A stretch of 64,000 nucleotides of DNA from Dyadobacter sp. 50-39. Lineage in GTDB: Bacteria; Bacteroidota; Bacteroidia; Cytophagales; Spirosomataceae. The stretch is from assembly GCA_001898145.1 (NCBI GenBank), contig MKSR01000029.1, positions 806,001 through 870,000 of the forward strand. Reading direction: 5' to 3'. Below are positions 9,653 to 18,100 of the stretch, piece by piece. Each line of letters starts with the position of its first letter. The stretch's first letter is position 1. The notes under the pieces are model-generated. The model saw only the letters and a list, made by a program, of their open reading frames with translations. It was not told where the DNA came from and made no database searches. A program made the translations under genes and the position numbers.

Positions 9653-10612
9653 ATGGCTACCGGACCGATTGTAACCCTTACAATAAATCCCGCGCTCGAC
9701 AAAAGCTCCAATGTATCGCGCATCGTACCTGACAATAAGCTGCGTTGCGACGCACCCAATTTTGAAGCGGGAGGAGGCGGCATCAACGTAGCCAAGGCCA
9801 TTCACCGGCTGGGGGGCAATCCCATCGCGATTTTCACCGTAGGCGGCCCCACCGGCCAGCGCCTGCACAAGCTCGTGAAGAGCGAGGGCGTAGAAACAAT
9901 GGTGATCGAAACAAAGCAGTGGACGCGCGAAAACTTCCACGTGCTCGAAACCAGTACCGGCTTTCAGTACCGCTTCGGAATGCCCGGCACCGAAATGATG
10001 CCGACCGAAGTACGCGCCATCCTCGAAACGATGGAGGAGCTCGACCCGAAACCTTCCTACATTATCGCCAGCGGCAGTCTTCCGCCGGGAGTCCCTTCCG
10101 ATTTTTACGGGCAAATCGCCAAAATAGCCCACGCACAGGGCGCCCGCTTTATAGCAGATACTTCGGGCGACGCGCTCCGCTATGCCACCGAAGCAGGGGT
10201 ATACCTTTTGAAACCCAACATCATCGAACTCAGCGAGCTGGTAGGCGTCGATAAACTGGAAATGGACGAAGTCGACGACGCCGCGCGTGCGCTCATCATA
10301 CGCGGGCAATGCGAGATCGTTATGGTATCCATGGGTGCGATGGGTGCCATGCTCGTGACCGAAGACCAGGTGGAACACATTCCCGCGCCACCCGTACAAC
10401 CCAAAAGCACCGTCGGGGCCGGCGACAGCATGCTGGCCGGCATTGTATGGACATTATCCCAGGGAAAATCCTACCGGGAAGCCGTGCGGATGGGCGTCGC
10501 ATGCGGAACCGCCGCCACCATGAATGCTGGCAGCGAACTATTTAGAATGCAGGATGTAAACCGCCTGCTCGACTGGCTCAACCGCTACGGAAAACGCTAT
10601 TCCGCCAGTTGA
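9653..10612 (+). CDS. pfkB: 6-phosphofructokinase II, PfkB family
   Basis: A 319-residue ribokinase-fold sugar kinase. It matches my recollection of E. coli Pfk-2 along its length: NPALDKSS near the start, the substrate-binding GGGGINVAKAI (about 40-50), WTREN and YRFGMPG in the middle, SGSLPPGVP, and the ATP/anion-hole motif TVGAGDSMLAG (about 262-272) with the catalytic Asp. The likely reaction is fructose-6-phosphate to fructose-1,6-bisphosphate; a role with tagatose-6-phosphate or fructose-1-phosphate cannot be excluded. It appears to be a single gene, with a 115-bp gap to the SDR and about 70 bp to the next gene. Confidence 0.88.
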   Translation: MATGPIVTLTINPALDKSSNVSRIVPDNKLRCDAPNFEAGGGGINVAKAIHRLGGNPIAIFTVGGPTGQRLHKLVKSEGVETMVIETKQWTRENFHVLETSTGFQYRFGMPGTEMMPTEVRAILETMEELDPKPSYIIASGSLPPGVPSDFYGQIAKIAHAQGARFIADTSGDALRYATEAGVYLLKPNIIELSELVGVDKLEMDEVDDAARALIIRGQCEIVMVSMGAMGAMLVTEDQVEHIPAPPVQPKSTVGAGDSMLAGIVWTLSQGKSYREAVRMGVACGTAATMNAGSELFRMQDVNRLLDWLNRYGKRYSAS

Positions 10613-10685
10613 TCAAAAGTATGTATGAACAAATAGTAAGAAACCCGGAGTGTCGTCTTTTTTCAAAAAATTAAAAAGATTTGTC

Positions 10686-11747
10686 ATGTCCGATACACAT
10701 TCCCGCCGTCAGTTTGCGAAGATTACCGCAGCCACCGCGGCAGCCCTTACTTTCAAGCCGTTCTATATTCTTCACGCCAAACCCAAAGCGGATGGCGAAG
10801 TGATTGGCCATGGTTCCCACCGCTACAAGGTGCACCAGGGATGGGGTAATCTCGACGCCTCCCAGTTCCCGGTCAACAACTGCCACGAAATGGTGCAGGA
10901 CAGCAAGGGCAGGCTTATTATGGTGGGTGATGAAGTGAAAAACAATATCCTCATCTACGACCGGTCGGGCAAGTTGCTGGAAAGCTGGGGGCACGAATTT
11001 CCGGGCGGGCACGGACTTACCCTGTGGAATGCGAACGGAGAAGAATTTTTGTTCATCAGCGACCCCAACATCGGAAAGGTCTTCAAAACCGATTTGAAAG
11101 GAAAAATCCTGCTTACCATCGAACATCCTTCGAAGGTAGGCGCGTATAAAGAAGCGGATCCGTTCAAACCCACCGAAACGGCCATTGGCCCGGATGGCAC
11201 CATTTACATTGCCGACGGTTACGGCTCACAGTGGATTTTGCGGTACACCCCCAAAGGCGAGTTCATCGACAAATTCGGCGGATCGGGCGACGGCGACGCG
11301 CAGTTTTCAACCGCTCACGGCATCGCCATCGATTACCGCGACAAAGCTAACCCGACGCTGATCGTCACTTCGCGCGCCCATAATGCATTTAAGAAATTCA
11401 CATTGGACGGAAAATACCTGAGTACCATCTTCCTCCCCGGCGCATTCGTTTGCCGCCCGGTTTTCAAAGACGATACGCTTTACGCCGGCGTATGCTGGTC
11501 GCGCTTGCGCTACCTGAACCAGACGCCTAACTCCGGCTTCGTGACGATTATCGATAAAGCCAACAAAGTCATTTCAAATCCCGGCGGCACCAAACCCGAG
11601 TACCGTAACGGCGAGTTGCAGCTCATGGTACAGGAGAAACCCATATTCATGCACTGCCACGATGTGTGCGTCGATAACGATCACAACATTTACGTGTGCC
11701 AATGGAATGCGAAAAAAACTTATCCGGTGAAATTGGAAAGAGTGTAG
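10686..11747 (+). CDS. Tat-exported NHL-repeat beta-propeller protein
   Basis: About 353 residues. A twin-arginine signal is at the N-terminus (SRRQFAKITAATAAALTF). The rest consists of NHL-like blades (for example GRLIMVGDEVKNNILIYD, GTIYIADGYGSQWILRY, HNIYVCQWNAKKTYP), giving a probable six-bladed propeller in the periplasm. The frame is open to 10650, but I start at ATG 10686 so that the Tat motif is close to the N-terminus. Relatives are often annotated as 6-bladed beta-propeller or peptidylamidoglycolate-lyase-like proteins. Enzyme activity cannot be inferred; it may act on or bind carbohydrate or peptide. Confidence 0.78.
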   Translation: MSDTHSRRQFAKITAATAAALTFKPFYILHAKPKADGEVIGHGSHRYKVHQGWGNLDASQFPVNNCHEMVQDSKGRLIMVGDEVKNNILIYDRSGKLLESWGHEFPGGHGLTLWNANGEEFLFISDPNIGKVFKTDLKGKILLTIEHPSKVGAYKEADPFKPTETAIGPDGTIYIADGYGSQWILRYTPKGEFIDKFGGSGDGDAQFSTAHGIAIDYRDKANPTLIVTSRAHNAFKKFTLDGKYLSTIFLPGAFVCRPVFKDDTLYAGVCWSRLRYLNQTPNSGFVTIIDKANKVISNPGGTKPEYRNGELQLMVQEKPIFMHCHDVCVDNDHNIYVCQWNAKKTYPVKLERV

Positions 11748-11760
11748 GAGCCATTCGGGC

Positions 11761-11813
11761 ATTACAATAAAAATGATCCGCCAGCCAGGCTAGCGGATCA
11801 TTTTTATTGTAAT
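11761..11813. terminator. Long perfect inverted repeat, bidirectional terminator
   Basis: Arms 11761-11781 and 11793-11813 are perfectly complementary over 21 bp around an 11-nt loop. The outer part is A/T-rich, giving T-runs on both strands. It lies between two convergent genes, and the right arm also encodes the last residues and part of the stop codon of the minus-strand membrane protein. Confidence 0.9.
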
Positions 11814-12548
11814 GCCATTCACGACCATCGTCGAGACGGTGAGAATGCCATAGGCGACACCGATCGGCATTTGCGGTACGAGCCACGCTACGCCCACCAG
11901 AAAAGCAACGAACCCGTACCCCGCCAGCAACAAGCCATACAATATCCGGATCGCCGCATCGGAGCCCTGCTGCGAATGCGTAAAAACTGCCAGTGTGGAC
12001 GTCATGATCGGAAACGGCGTGAGTAGCCCGCTCCAAGTGGGACCGAGGTAATCGGCGGCCTGAGTGAGCATTACTACAAATAGCGTAGCCACCAGCATCC
12101 TCAACGGGATATCCCAGGAGGGCTGCTTTTTGAAATCTCCCTTCGTTTTAGGTTTTGGGAAAAAGTATAAAACCAATGTGAGGACGATCAGATTGAGCCC
12201 TACACCCGCTGTAAGTGAAATATCCCTGCCCAACGAAAGTAATGCAACCACAAAAAATGCTCCGTAACTGAGCAGTACGGTAGGGAACCAGCGCAGCCGC
12301 GAGGACAGCGAGGCATACACCAGCGCGAAACACATCGTCCCGACCGACCCTAGCAATGCGGACGTGATGGTTGAAGCCGCGAACCCGGCGCCGTGCTCCA
12401 GAGCGATAAAGAAGGAAATCGGACCTGCTACCCACGGAAATCCGCCAATCCATCCCCCCAGTCCCTCTCCCCACTTACGGACCGCCATTGTCACCCCGGC
12501 AATGAGCGGGGGCATGAGCATGATTTTGGTTAACAAAAGATCGGACAA
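11790..12548 (-). CDS. Multi-pass inner-membrane protein, GlpM-like
   Basis: A 252-residue, very hydrophobic protein with about eight predicted membrane segments. Two halves look alike: GGFPWVAGPISFFIALEHG followed by a helix in the first, and LLTPFPIMTSTLAVFTHS followed by a helix in the second. This suggests an internal duplication, as in small transporter-like families. The pattern resembles proteins annotated GlpM-like, but I would not assign a substrate. Its 3' end overlaps the terminator hairpin. It diverges from the TonB receptor gene at 12709, which carries a metal-type operator, but there is no direct evidence of a shared function. Confidence 0.7.
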   Translation of the reverse strand: MSDLLLTKIMLMPPLIAGVTMAVRKWGEGLGGWIGGFPWVAGPISFFIALEHGAGFAASTITSALLGSVGTMCFALVYASLSSRLRWFPTVLLSYGAFFVVALLSLGRDISLTAGVGLNLIVLTLVLYFFPKPKTKGDFKKQPSWDIPLRMLVATLFVVMLTQAADYLGPTWSGLLTPFPIMTSTLAVFTHSQQGSDAAIRILYGLLLAGYGFVAFLVGVAWLVPQMPIGVAYGILTVSTMVVNGITIKMIR

Positions 12549-12629
12549 TGCTTTAATGCGGCAAAATGAAGCACAAATTTACATTTAAGACCCTAAACCA
12601 CTGAAAATTCGGGAAAATACTTGAAGTTT

Positions 12630-12654
12630 TTAATTGCAACACAGTTGCAATTAA
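12630..12654. promoter_or_regulatory. Palindromic operator, probable Zur/Fur-type site
   Basis: TTAATTGCAAC (12630-12640), spacer ACA, GTTGCAATTAA (12644-12654): perfect 11-bp arms. It covers the -33 TTG of the TonB-receptor promoter, the classic position for a repressor. The core TGCAAC-N3-GTTGCA recurs at 16278-16292 in front of the MerC-like gene. The likely binder is the Fur-family protein encoded at 15738-16157, by position. Confidence 0.8.
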
Positions 12655-12664
12655 CTTACTTTTG
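12634..12664 (+). promoter_or_regulatory. Promoter of the TonB-dependent receptor
   Basis: TTG at 12634-12636, exactly 20 nt, then TACTTTTG at 12657-12664, a full match to the Bacteroidota consensus. It is overlapped by the palindromic operator and lies 45 bp upstream of the start codon. Confidence 0.8.
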
Positions 12665-12708
12665 CAACGTTGTAACAAAAAGAACGTAACCCGCTACCGC
12701 TGCAAGCA

Positions 12709-15039
12709 ATGCCATCTGCCCGGTTTTCACTCCTGTTTTTTTTACTGTCGCTGCTTTGGCAGACCACCGTGGCACAGAAACCGGCCTGCGAATGCTTTGT
12801 GAAAGGAGTTGTGAAGGACCGGCATACGGGCCAGCCGATCATCGGGGCGACAGTGCTGATCGTAGGGCAGAACAACGGCGTTTTCACCGACACCCAAGGA
12901 AGATATGAGCTTCGAAACCTCTGTCCGGGCAATTATACATTGGAATGCCGCATTATCGGCTACAATCCCTTTCAGCAGAAAATCGACCTGACCGCGGGGC
13001 ACGAGGAAAACTTCAACCTGCTGGAACAGGAGGTGCATTTAAAGGACGTGGAAATTACTGCACATCGCACCGACGCACCCTCTTCTCAGCCACTGACGAC
13101 TATTTCCGGGGCAGATTTGGATAAGACGCGCGGCCAGACACTGGGCGAAAGCCTCAAAGGCGTTACCGGTGTCACAACCCTGCAAACCGGCTCTTCCATT
13201 GCCAAGCCGGTCATTCACGGTTTGCACAGCAACCGCGTGCTGATAATGAACAACGGGATTCGACAGGAAGGCCAGCAATGGGGCTCGGAGCACGCACCGG
13301 AAATCGATCCGTTCATTGCGACGCGCATTTCGGTGGTGAAAGGTGCCGCGGGTGTCCGCTATGGCTCGGATGCGATCGGCGGGGTGATACTGGTGGAGCC
13401 GGAAGAATTACCGGTGGATAAACCCATCACCGGCGAGCTGAATGCGGTGGGCTTTTCCAATGGCCGGCAGGGCGTATTGTCCGGAACGGTACAGGGCGGG
13501 CTGAACTTCGTAAAAGGATTCGGCTGGCGGGCGCAGGGTACCATTAAGCGGGGCGGGAACATTCGCACGCCTAACTATTTCCTGGACAATACCGGCATCA
13601 GCGAGAACAACTTTTCACTAGCGGCGGGCTATCGGCATAAGGGCCTTGGCATCGATGTGTTTTACAGCCGCTTCGATACCCAAATCGGCATTTTCTCCGG
13701 CTCGCACATTGGCAGCGTTACGGATCTGCTCAATGTGATCAAAAACGGTGAGCCGTTTGTCAAATCCGGGTTCAGCTATGCCATTAACCGGCCTAACCAG
13801 AATGCGACGCACGAATTGCTCAAAGCCGAAACCCACTACCATTTCAACGATGGCAACCGGCTGCAATGGACCATCGCGCGGCAGTACAACAATCGCAATG
13901 AGTTTGACCTGCACCGCCCGCGGAACGACAGTATAGCGGCCCTCAACCATCCCGAACTGACATTTAAACTCACTTCATTGACAAACGACGTGGTCTGGGA
14001 CCACAAACCCATTGCCGGAAAAATCAGCGGCCAGGTGGGTGTGAGTACATTGTACCAATACAACCTCATGAGCGGCCGTCCGCTGATTCCCAACTTTAAC
14101 CAGTTCAACGCAGGGCTCTTCTGGATTGAGCGGTACGTGACCAGTAAATGGGAGCTCGAAGCCGGCCTGCGTTATGATTACCGCATGCTGAAAACCTACC
14201 GGATAGTGAACCGCGAAAAGATCGCCGACCATTTCGATTTCGGTAACTTTTCGGGCACGGCAGGTGCTACCCGCAACTTTTCAGAACGCTTCTCCGCACG
14301 TGCGAACGTGGGTACGGCCTGGCGTGCACCCAATGTCAGTGAGCTTTTCAGTGACGGCGTCCACCACGGAGCCGCCGCGTACGAAAAGGGCGACGCGACC
14401 TTGCAGCCTGAAAAAGCGCTCAACTCCATTGCCAGCGTGAAATACGCAGCACCCAAATGGAGCGTAGAGGTGGGCGGCTACTACAATTACATTTTCGATT
14501 TTATATATCTCAAACCGCAGCCAGAACCTATTCTGACTATCAGAGGTGCATTTCCGTATTTCAAATACACCCAAACCGACGCTTCCTTCAAAGGCATCGA
14601 TGTGTCGGGAAGCTGGGAATTCATGAAGCGGACAACAATTTCGAGCAAGCTCACCTACCTGCGCGTGTACGACGAGCGGAACGACGGCTACCTGGTGATG
14701 ATCCCGCCGAACCGGTTGGATAATGCATTGAAATACCAGCTCGCGGACCGGGGCAAATGGAAGGACGGATTTATTTCAATAGGCAACATGCTCGTGGCCG
14801 AGCAGAAACGCGTGCCTGCTAACAGTGACTTCCTGCCGCCTCCGAAAGCATATTCGCTATGGAGCCTCCAAGCCGGCGCGACATTGAAAGTATCGGACAA
14901 ACAGCAGGTCGAAATAGGCATTAACGTACAAAACCTGTTCAACACCGTTTACAGGGATTACCTGAACCGCTTCCGCTACTATGCCGATGACATGGGCCGC
15001 AATGCCTCGCTGCGCCTGAAATGGAAGTTCGGCGCTTGA
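12709..15039 (+). CDS. TonB-dependent outer-membrane receptor, probable metal (zinc) uptake
   Basis: A 776-residue receptor. A signal peptide ends near residue 22 (TTVAQ). A carboxypeptidase-regulatory-like domain follows at about 28-115 (GVVKDRHTGQPIIGATVLIV). The plug is at about 120-230 (TLGESLKGVTGVTTL, KPVIHGLHSNRVLIMNNG, VVKGAAGVRYGSDAIGGVI), then a 22-strand-type barrel ending LKWKFGA. The plug closely resembles receptors of the ZnuD kind, but substrate is inferred mainly from context: a palindromic operator on the promoter, a Fur-family gene nearby and a MerC-like protein under the same operator. A lipoprotein gene follows 66 bp downstream, likely in the same operon. Confidence 0.9.
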   Translation: MPSARFSLLFFLLSLLWQTTVAQKPACECFVKGVVKDRHTGQPIIGATVLIVGQNNGVFTDTQGRYELRNLCPGNYTLECRIIGYNPFQQKIDLTAGHEENFNLLEQEVHLKDVEITAHRTDAPSSQPLTTISGADLDKTRGQTLGESLKGVTGVTTLQTGSSIAKPVIHGLHSNRVLIMNNGIRQEGQQWGSEHAPEIDPFIATRISVVKGAAGVRYGSDAIGGVILVEPEELPVDKPITGELNAVGFSNGRQGVLSGTVQGGLNFVKGFGWRAQGTIKRGGNIRTPNYFLDNTGISENNFSLAAGYRHKGLGIDVFYSRFDTQIGIFSGSHIGSVTDLLNVIKNGEPFVKSGFSYAINRPNQNATHELLKAETHYHFNDGNRLQWTIARQYNNRNEFDLHRPRNDSIAALNHPELTFKLTSLTNDVVWDHKPIAGKISGQVGVSTLYQYNLMSGRPLIPNFNQFNAGLFWIERYVTSKWELEAGLRYDYRMLKTYRIVNREKIADHFDFGNFSGTAGATRNFSERFSARANVGTAWRAPNVSELFSDGVHHGAAAYEKGDATLQPEKALNSIASVKYAAPKWSVEVGGYYNYIFDFIYLKPQPEPILTIRGAFPYFKYTQTDASFKGIDVSGSWEFMKRTTISSKLTYLRVYDERNDGYLVMIPPNRLDNALKYQLADRGKWKDGFISIGNMLVAEQKRVPANSDFLPPPKAYSLWSLQAGATLKVSDKQQVEIGINVQNLFNTVYRDYLNRFRYYADDMGRNASLRLKWKFGA

Positions 15040-15105
15040 CGAAGCCCGGCTTAGCGAAGCCCCGCCTGAAAATAATTTCTAATACAATACTAAAACCTAT
15101 TACTT

Positions 15106-15660
15106 ATGAAAATGAACCGTAAGCTGACCTGGATGCTGCTCGCCGCGATGACAACAGCATTTGTGCAATGTAAAGACTCGGGCGATGAGGTGAAGCCGGA
15201 CGACGAGAATGAGCTGATCACGTCGGTCACTTTGAAATTCACCGAGCAGGGAACATCCAATGTCAGCACTTTTTCCTACAAGGATGCCGACGGCGACGGT
15301 GGGAATGCGCCTACCAAATTCGACACGATTTCCCTGAAACCGAACACGACTTACACGCTGGCGATCGAACTGCTCGACGAAAGCAAGTCGCCGGTGGATG
15401 ATATTACCAAGGAAGTGGAGGAAGAATCCGACGAGCATTTGTTTGTATACACACCCTCGCCAGCGGCGCTTTTGACCTACACCTATGGCGATAAGGATAA
15501 AAACAACTACCCTATCGGCCTCACCGGCTCGGCCAAAACCGGCGCTGCAGGCAACGGCACATTGAAAGTGCAGCTACGCCACCAGCCGGGCGCCAAAAAC
15601 GGAACGCCTACACCGGGAAGCGACGATGTAAACCTGGATTTTATATTGAAGGTGAAGTAG
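15106..15660 (+). CDS. Small acidic lipoprotein co-transcribed with the TonB receptor
   Basis: A 184-residue protein with a signal sequence (MKMNRKLTWMLLAAMTTAF) ending at Cys22 followed by KDSGDE, a probable lipidation site. The mature part is Asp/Glu-rich and beta-strand-rich, with Asp/Asn/Gly clusters (DADGDGGNA, DKDKNN) that could bind divalent cations. It lies 66 bp behind the receptor gene with no terminator between them, and a hairpin follows it, so it is probably the second gene of the operon. It might be a surface partner of the receptor. I do not recognise a named family with confidence. Confidence 0.75.
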   Translation: MKMNRKLTWMLLAAMTTAFVQCKDSGDEVKPDDENELITSVTLKFTEQGTSNVSTFSYKDADGDGGNAPTKFDTISLKPNTTYTLAIELLDESKSPVDDITKEVEEESDEHLFVYTPSPAALLTYTYGDKDKNNYPIGLTGSAKTGAAGNGTLKVQLRHQPGAKNGTPTPGSDDVNLDFILKVK

Positions 15661-15698
15661 AAGCTGTTGCAGCAAGAAGAGTAAAAAGACGCTTTAAC

Positions 15699-15734
15699 TG
15701 TCACGCTGAGCGAACCGGTCCGTTCAGCGTGACA
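15699..15734. terminator. Inverted repeat between convergent genes
   Basis: TGTCACGCTGA (15699-15709) pairs with TCAGCGTGACA (15724-15734) around a 14-nt loop containing ACCGGT. It lies at the 3' ends of the lipoprotein gene and the Fur-family gene. It shares the TGTCRCSCTGAGCG start with the 74-bp palindrome at 31257-31330, so both may belong to one dispersed family. Confidence 0.7.
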
Positions 15735-15737
15735 CAA

Positions 15738-16157
15738 CTAGTTGCATTTGGGACAAACGCCCTGTATCAGCAGATTGAAATGTTCGGGATGGTAACCCTC
15801 CGGCAGGTTCACGGCCGGGATATGCAGATTTTCCAGGCAGTTGGTTTCACCGCATTCGCTGCATTTGAAATGGATGTGGTCGTGCTGGTGCTTTTCTTCG
15901 GAGCAGTTGTGCGAGCACAATGCGTACCGCAGCCCCTCATCGTCCAGAACCTTGTGTATAATGCCTTTTTCGAGGAATGTTTTAAGCGTCCTGTATATCG
16001 TCACACGGTCGTAGTTCTCTCCCAACGCGCCTTCCAGATCTCCGTGCGATAGTGCGTTTTTCCGATTGATGAATGTCGAAAGTACGTCCTCCCGGCACGT
16101 GGTCGTCCGCAGGTGATGCACTTTCAGCGTTTCTCTTAACTGGTCCATTGTTCCCAA
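15738..16157 (-). CDS. Fur-family repressor, probably Zur type
   Basis: A 139-residue repressor. The N-terminal winged helix ends around YDRVTIYRTLKTFLEKG, the recognition-helix region. The C-terminal domain has HQHDHIHFKCSECGETNCLE with the CxxC structural-zinc pair, and a final CPKC closes the second pair. It differs clearly from the other Fur-family protein at 1176-1676. Its gene is flanked by two genes that carry the same palindrome on their promoters, which points to it as their regulator. Zur is preferred to Fur because of the MerC-like and ZnuD-like neighbours; this is inference. Its own promoter lacks the full palindrome. Confidence 0.88.
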   Translation of the reverse strand: MGTMDQLRETLKVHHLRTTTCREDVLSTFINRKNALSHGDLEGALGENYDRVTIYRTLKTFLEKGIIHKVLDDEGLRYALCSHNCSEEKHQHDHIHFKCSECGETNCLENLHIPAVNLPEGYHPEHFNLLIQGVCPKCN

Positions 16158-16194
16158 CAGTTTGATAATTCCTCCCTTCTAAAACCTTTCCTGC

Positions 16195-16226
16195 CAAAGT
16201 TAAGTTCTAACCTTACCAAATTCCAA
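16195..16226 (-). promoter_or_regulatory. Promoter of the Zur-like gene
   Basis: On the minus strand, TTG (plus 16224-16226), a 21-nt spacer, then TAACTTTG (plus 16195-16202), 38 bp before the start codon. No TGCAAC palindrome overlaps it. Confidence 0.6.
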
Positions 16227-16277
16227 GGAATACCATTACACTTTCACCGCCTGGCGACCCAATCACCAAAAATATTC

Positions 16278-16292
16278 TGCAACCCTGTTGCA
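16278..16292. promoter_or_regulatory. Second copy of the palindromic operator
   Basis: TGCAAC (16278-16283), CCT, GTTGCA (16287-16292). Same core and spacing as the site at 12630-12654, again covering the -33 TTG of a promoter. Here the TTG lies in the right arm. Confidence 0.8.
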
Positions 16293-16318
16293 AGTTCAGA
16301 CTAGGGGTGTTATTTTTG
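16288..16318 (+). promoter_or_regulatory. Promoter of the MerC-like gene
   Basis: TTG at 16288-16290, exactly 20 nt, then TATTTTTG at 16311-16318. The start codon follows at 16340, so the leader is short. Confidence 0.8.
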
Positions 16319-16339
16319 CAACATTATTGTATGTAGGAA

Positions 16340-16735
16340 ATGAAAGCAGTACACTCACATGGCAGGGCCGACTACATTGGGATTTTGGGATCCGTGTTGT
16401 GCATTATCCATTGCATATTGGTTCCTGCATTGGCGCTTGGCTCATCGGTAGCCACGCATAATCATGCCCATATAGGCCTTATTTCGCTCGATTACCTGTT
16501 TATCCTCATCAACGGCATCGCCGTTTACTACGCCACACGCGATCACCGCTCATTGGGTATTCGCATATTGCTTTGGGGAGCATTGGCCATTTTTTCTATT
16601 TCATTGATTTTCGAAGGCCGTCATCAGGTTTTCTCCTGGCTGGGTTATGTGGGCTCGGGCTTGCTCATCGTCGGCCACCTCATCAACCTCTACATCTGCC
16701 AGATCGCCCCGCGGTTGAAGTTCAGGACCCGCTGA
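16340..16735 (+). CDS. MerC-domain membrane protein
   Basis: A 131-residue protein with four hydrophobic segments (about 13-32, 46-64, 74-92, 97-118). The first contains Cys21, His24 and Cys25 (LCIIHCILVPA), the metal-binding pair typical of MerC, and a His-containing loop follows (HNHAH). MerC was described as a mercury transporter, but in Bacteroidota its relatives commonly sit under Zur or Fur control without mer genes. The operator at 16278-16292 places it in the same regulon as the TonB receptor. The most likely role is metal movement across the inner membrane. Its stop codon directly abuts that of the next, convergent gene. Confidence 0.83.
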   Translation: MKAVHSHGRADYIGILGSVLCIIHCILVPALALGSSVATHNHAHIGLISLDYLFILINGIAVYYATRDHRSLGIRILLWGALAIFSISLIFEGRHQVFSWLGYVGSGLLIVGHLINLYICQIAPRLKFRTR

Positions 16736-17986
16736 TCACTTATCATATTCTACCTCAAAACGGCTCAGATCGGGTCGGTTCGGATGCTTCCGATCTAGCT
16801 CGTACTCGAAGAGCGTTTTACCCAGGTTCGCCATAAAAGGGAATCCTACGGTGTCATAGTCGTATTTATCGTCGTTGAAAATCCCGTCCTCATTGCAGTA
16901 AATGACGGCGGTGACCATAAATTCTATCCCTTTTTCAAAATCGGCGATATATGCATTGTCGAGCAGGAATCCATACGCGTCGCCGCATTTGTTGAAAAGC
17001 CGGATATGCCGTGGCAGGCGCGTTTTGGTAGCCCCGAAAAGGAGAAATTTCACAAAACCATCATAGTAATCATCCGTATAGCTCGCCGGATAGCTCGTCT
17101 CCACCGGGAATTGCGACATATACTGATAAATGAACCGGTAATCGCTTTCGGTAAGGTTAAAGCGCTGCGACGCAGGCACCTGATCGGGGAAGAAGAGCGT
17201 TTTCAGCAAACGATGCTGCTCTTCGAGCGGAAAGAAGTTCTTTTTAGTAAAGTCAAAGGGCTCGTTCACCAGAACGCCGTCTTTCATATACCCCTTACCC
17301 AGCATAATGGGCGCCGGTGCATTGTATTCTTTGTCGTTATACTTCGCCGGTTGGTCGAACACGATTTTACCATCCTTTTCAAACCGGACCGGGTTAGTGT
17401 ACCGGTTGTTTTCCGGCCCCATGGGCGATTCGAGGCGGTGCACGATACGGGTGTCCTTAAAACCCTTTTTGTGCAGGCTGTCGTTCAACTCCTGCTGCCC
17501 GATGAACTCGTACAGCCTGTTGAATGCGTCATTGTCGCTGGCCAGTAATATCTTCCGGGCATAATGCGCCACCGACGGCAACCCGTTTTCCGCACTTGTA
17601 TCGGCTTTCACGGCCGTTTGTTCAGGTCGTGCGGTGCCTGTGAACATCGGCGTGTCCTTGTCGATACCCAGCTTATTCAGTTTTTCGAATGCCAATGCTA
17701 CCGCCGGCAGCTTAACCGTACTGGCCGGATAAAAATACTCGCCGGTATTAACCCGATAGCCGTGCGTAGTAAAGTGCGGGATGTTGTTTTTGCTCCTGTC
17801 GATCTTCGTGTAAAGCACCTGGACTTTGTATTTTTCAGGGTCTTTCAGGATCGCTCCAAAGCGCTCGGGATGCTTTTTTAATAATTTTTCGATGAAATTA
17901 TCCGAATGGTACTGTGCGTGAATGGGCAGGGCGGCCAGCTGTAAAGACAAGAAAAGCAACAGTTTATAATTTCTGAAAAAGAGCAT
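16736..17986 (-). CDS. Secreted class A beta-lactamase-like serine hydrolase
   Basis: A 416-residue protein with a signal peptide ending at PIHAQ. The penicillin-binding-type motifs are visible in order: SxxK as PASTVKLP, SDN as LLASDNDAFNRLYEF, and KTG replaced by KCG (FNKCGDAYGF). The fold is therefore that of the class A beta-lactamase/DD-peptidase superfamily. The long insertions and the KCG change argue against a true drug-resistance enzyme; a peptidoglycan or D-amino-acid peptidase role is more likely. It is a single gene, convergent with the MerC-like gene with no bases between the stops. Confidence 0.82.
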   Translation of the reverse strand: MLFFRNYKLLLFLSLQLAALPIHAQYHSDNFIEKLLKKHPERFGAILKDPEKYKVQVLYTKIDRSKNNIPHFTTHGYRVNTGEYFYPASTVKLPAVALAFEKLNKLGIDKDTPMFTGTARPEQTAVKADTSAENGLPSVAHYARKILLASDNDAFNRLYEFIGQQELNDSLHKKGFKDTRIVHRLESPMGPENNRYTNPVRFEKDGKIVFDQPAKYNDKEYNAPAPIMLGKGYMKDGVLVNEPFDFTKKNFFPLEEQHRLLKTLFFPDQVPASQRFNLTESDYRFIYQYMSQFPVETSYPASYTDDYYDGFVKFLLFGATKTRLPRHIRLFNKCGDAYGFLLDNAYIADFEKGIEFMVTAVIYCNEDGIFNDDKYDYDTVGFPFMANLGKTLFEYELDRKHPNRPDLSRFEVEYDK

Positions 17987-18100
17987 GGAGAATACCGGGC
18001 ACGTGTTAGTCGAAGATACGATTTTTATTTTAAAGGGTGCCCGGAATTAGTTTTTACTCCCCGCATCCTTTTGCTGTAAGACATAAAATAGGGCGAAATA

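Noticed and set aside
16736-17986. A beta-lactamase resistance gene.
   Set aside because: The KTG motif is KCG, the protein is far longer than class A enzymes and no mobile element is close. Only the fold can be claimed.
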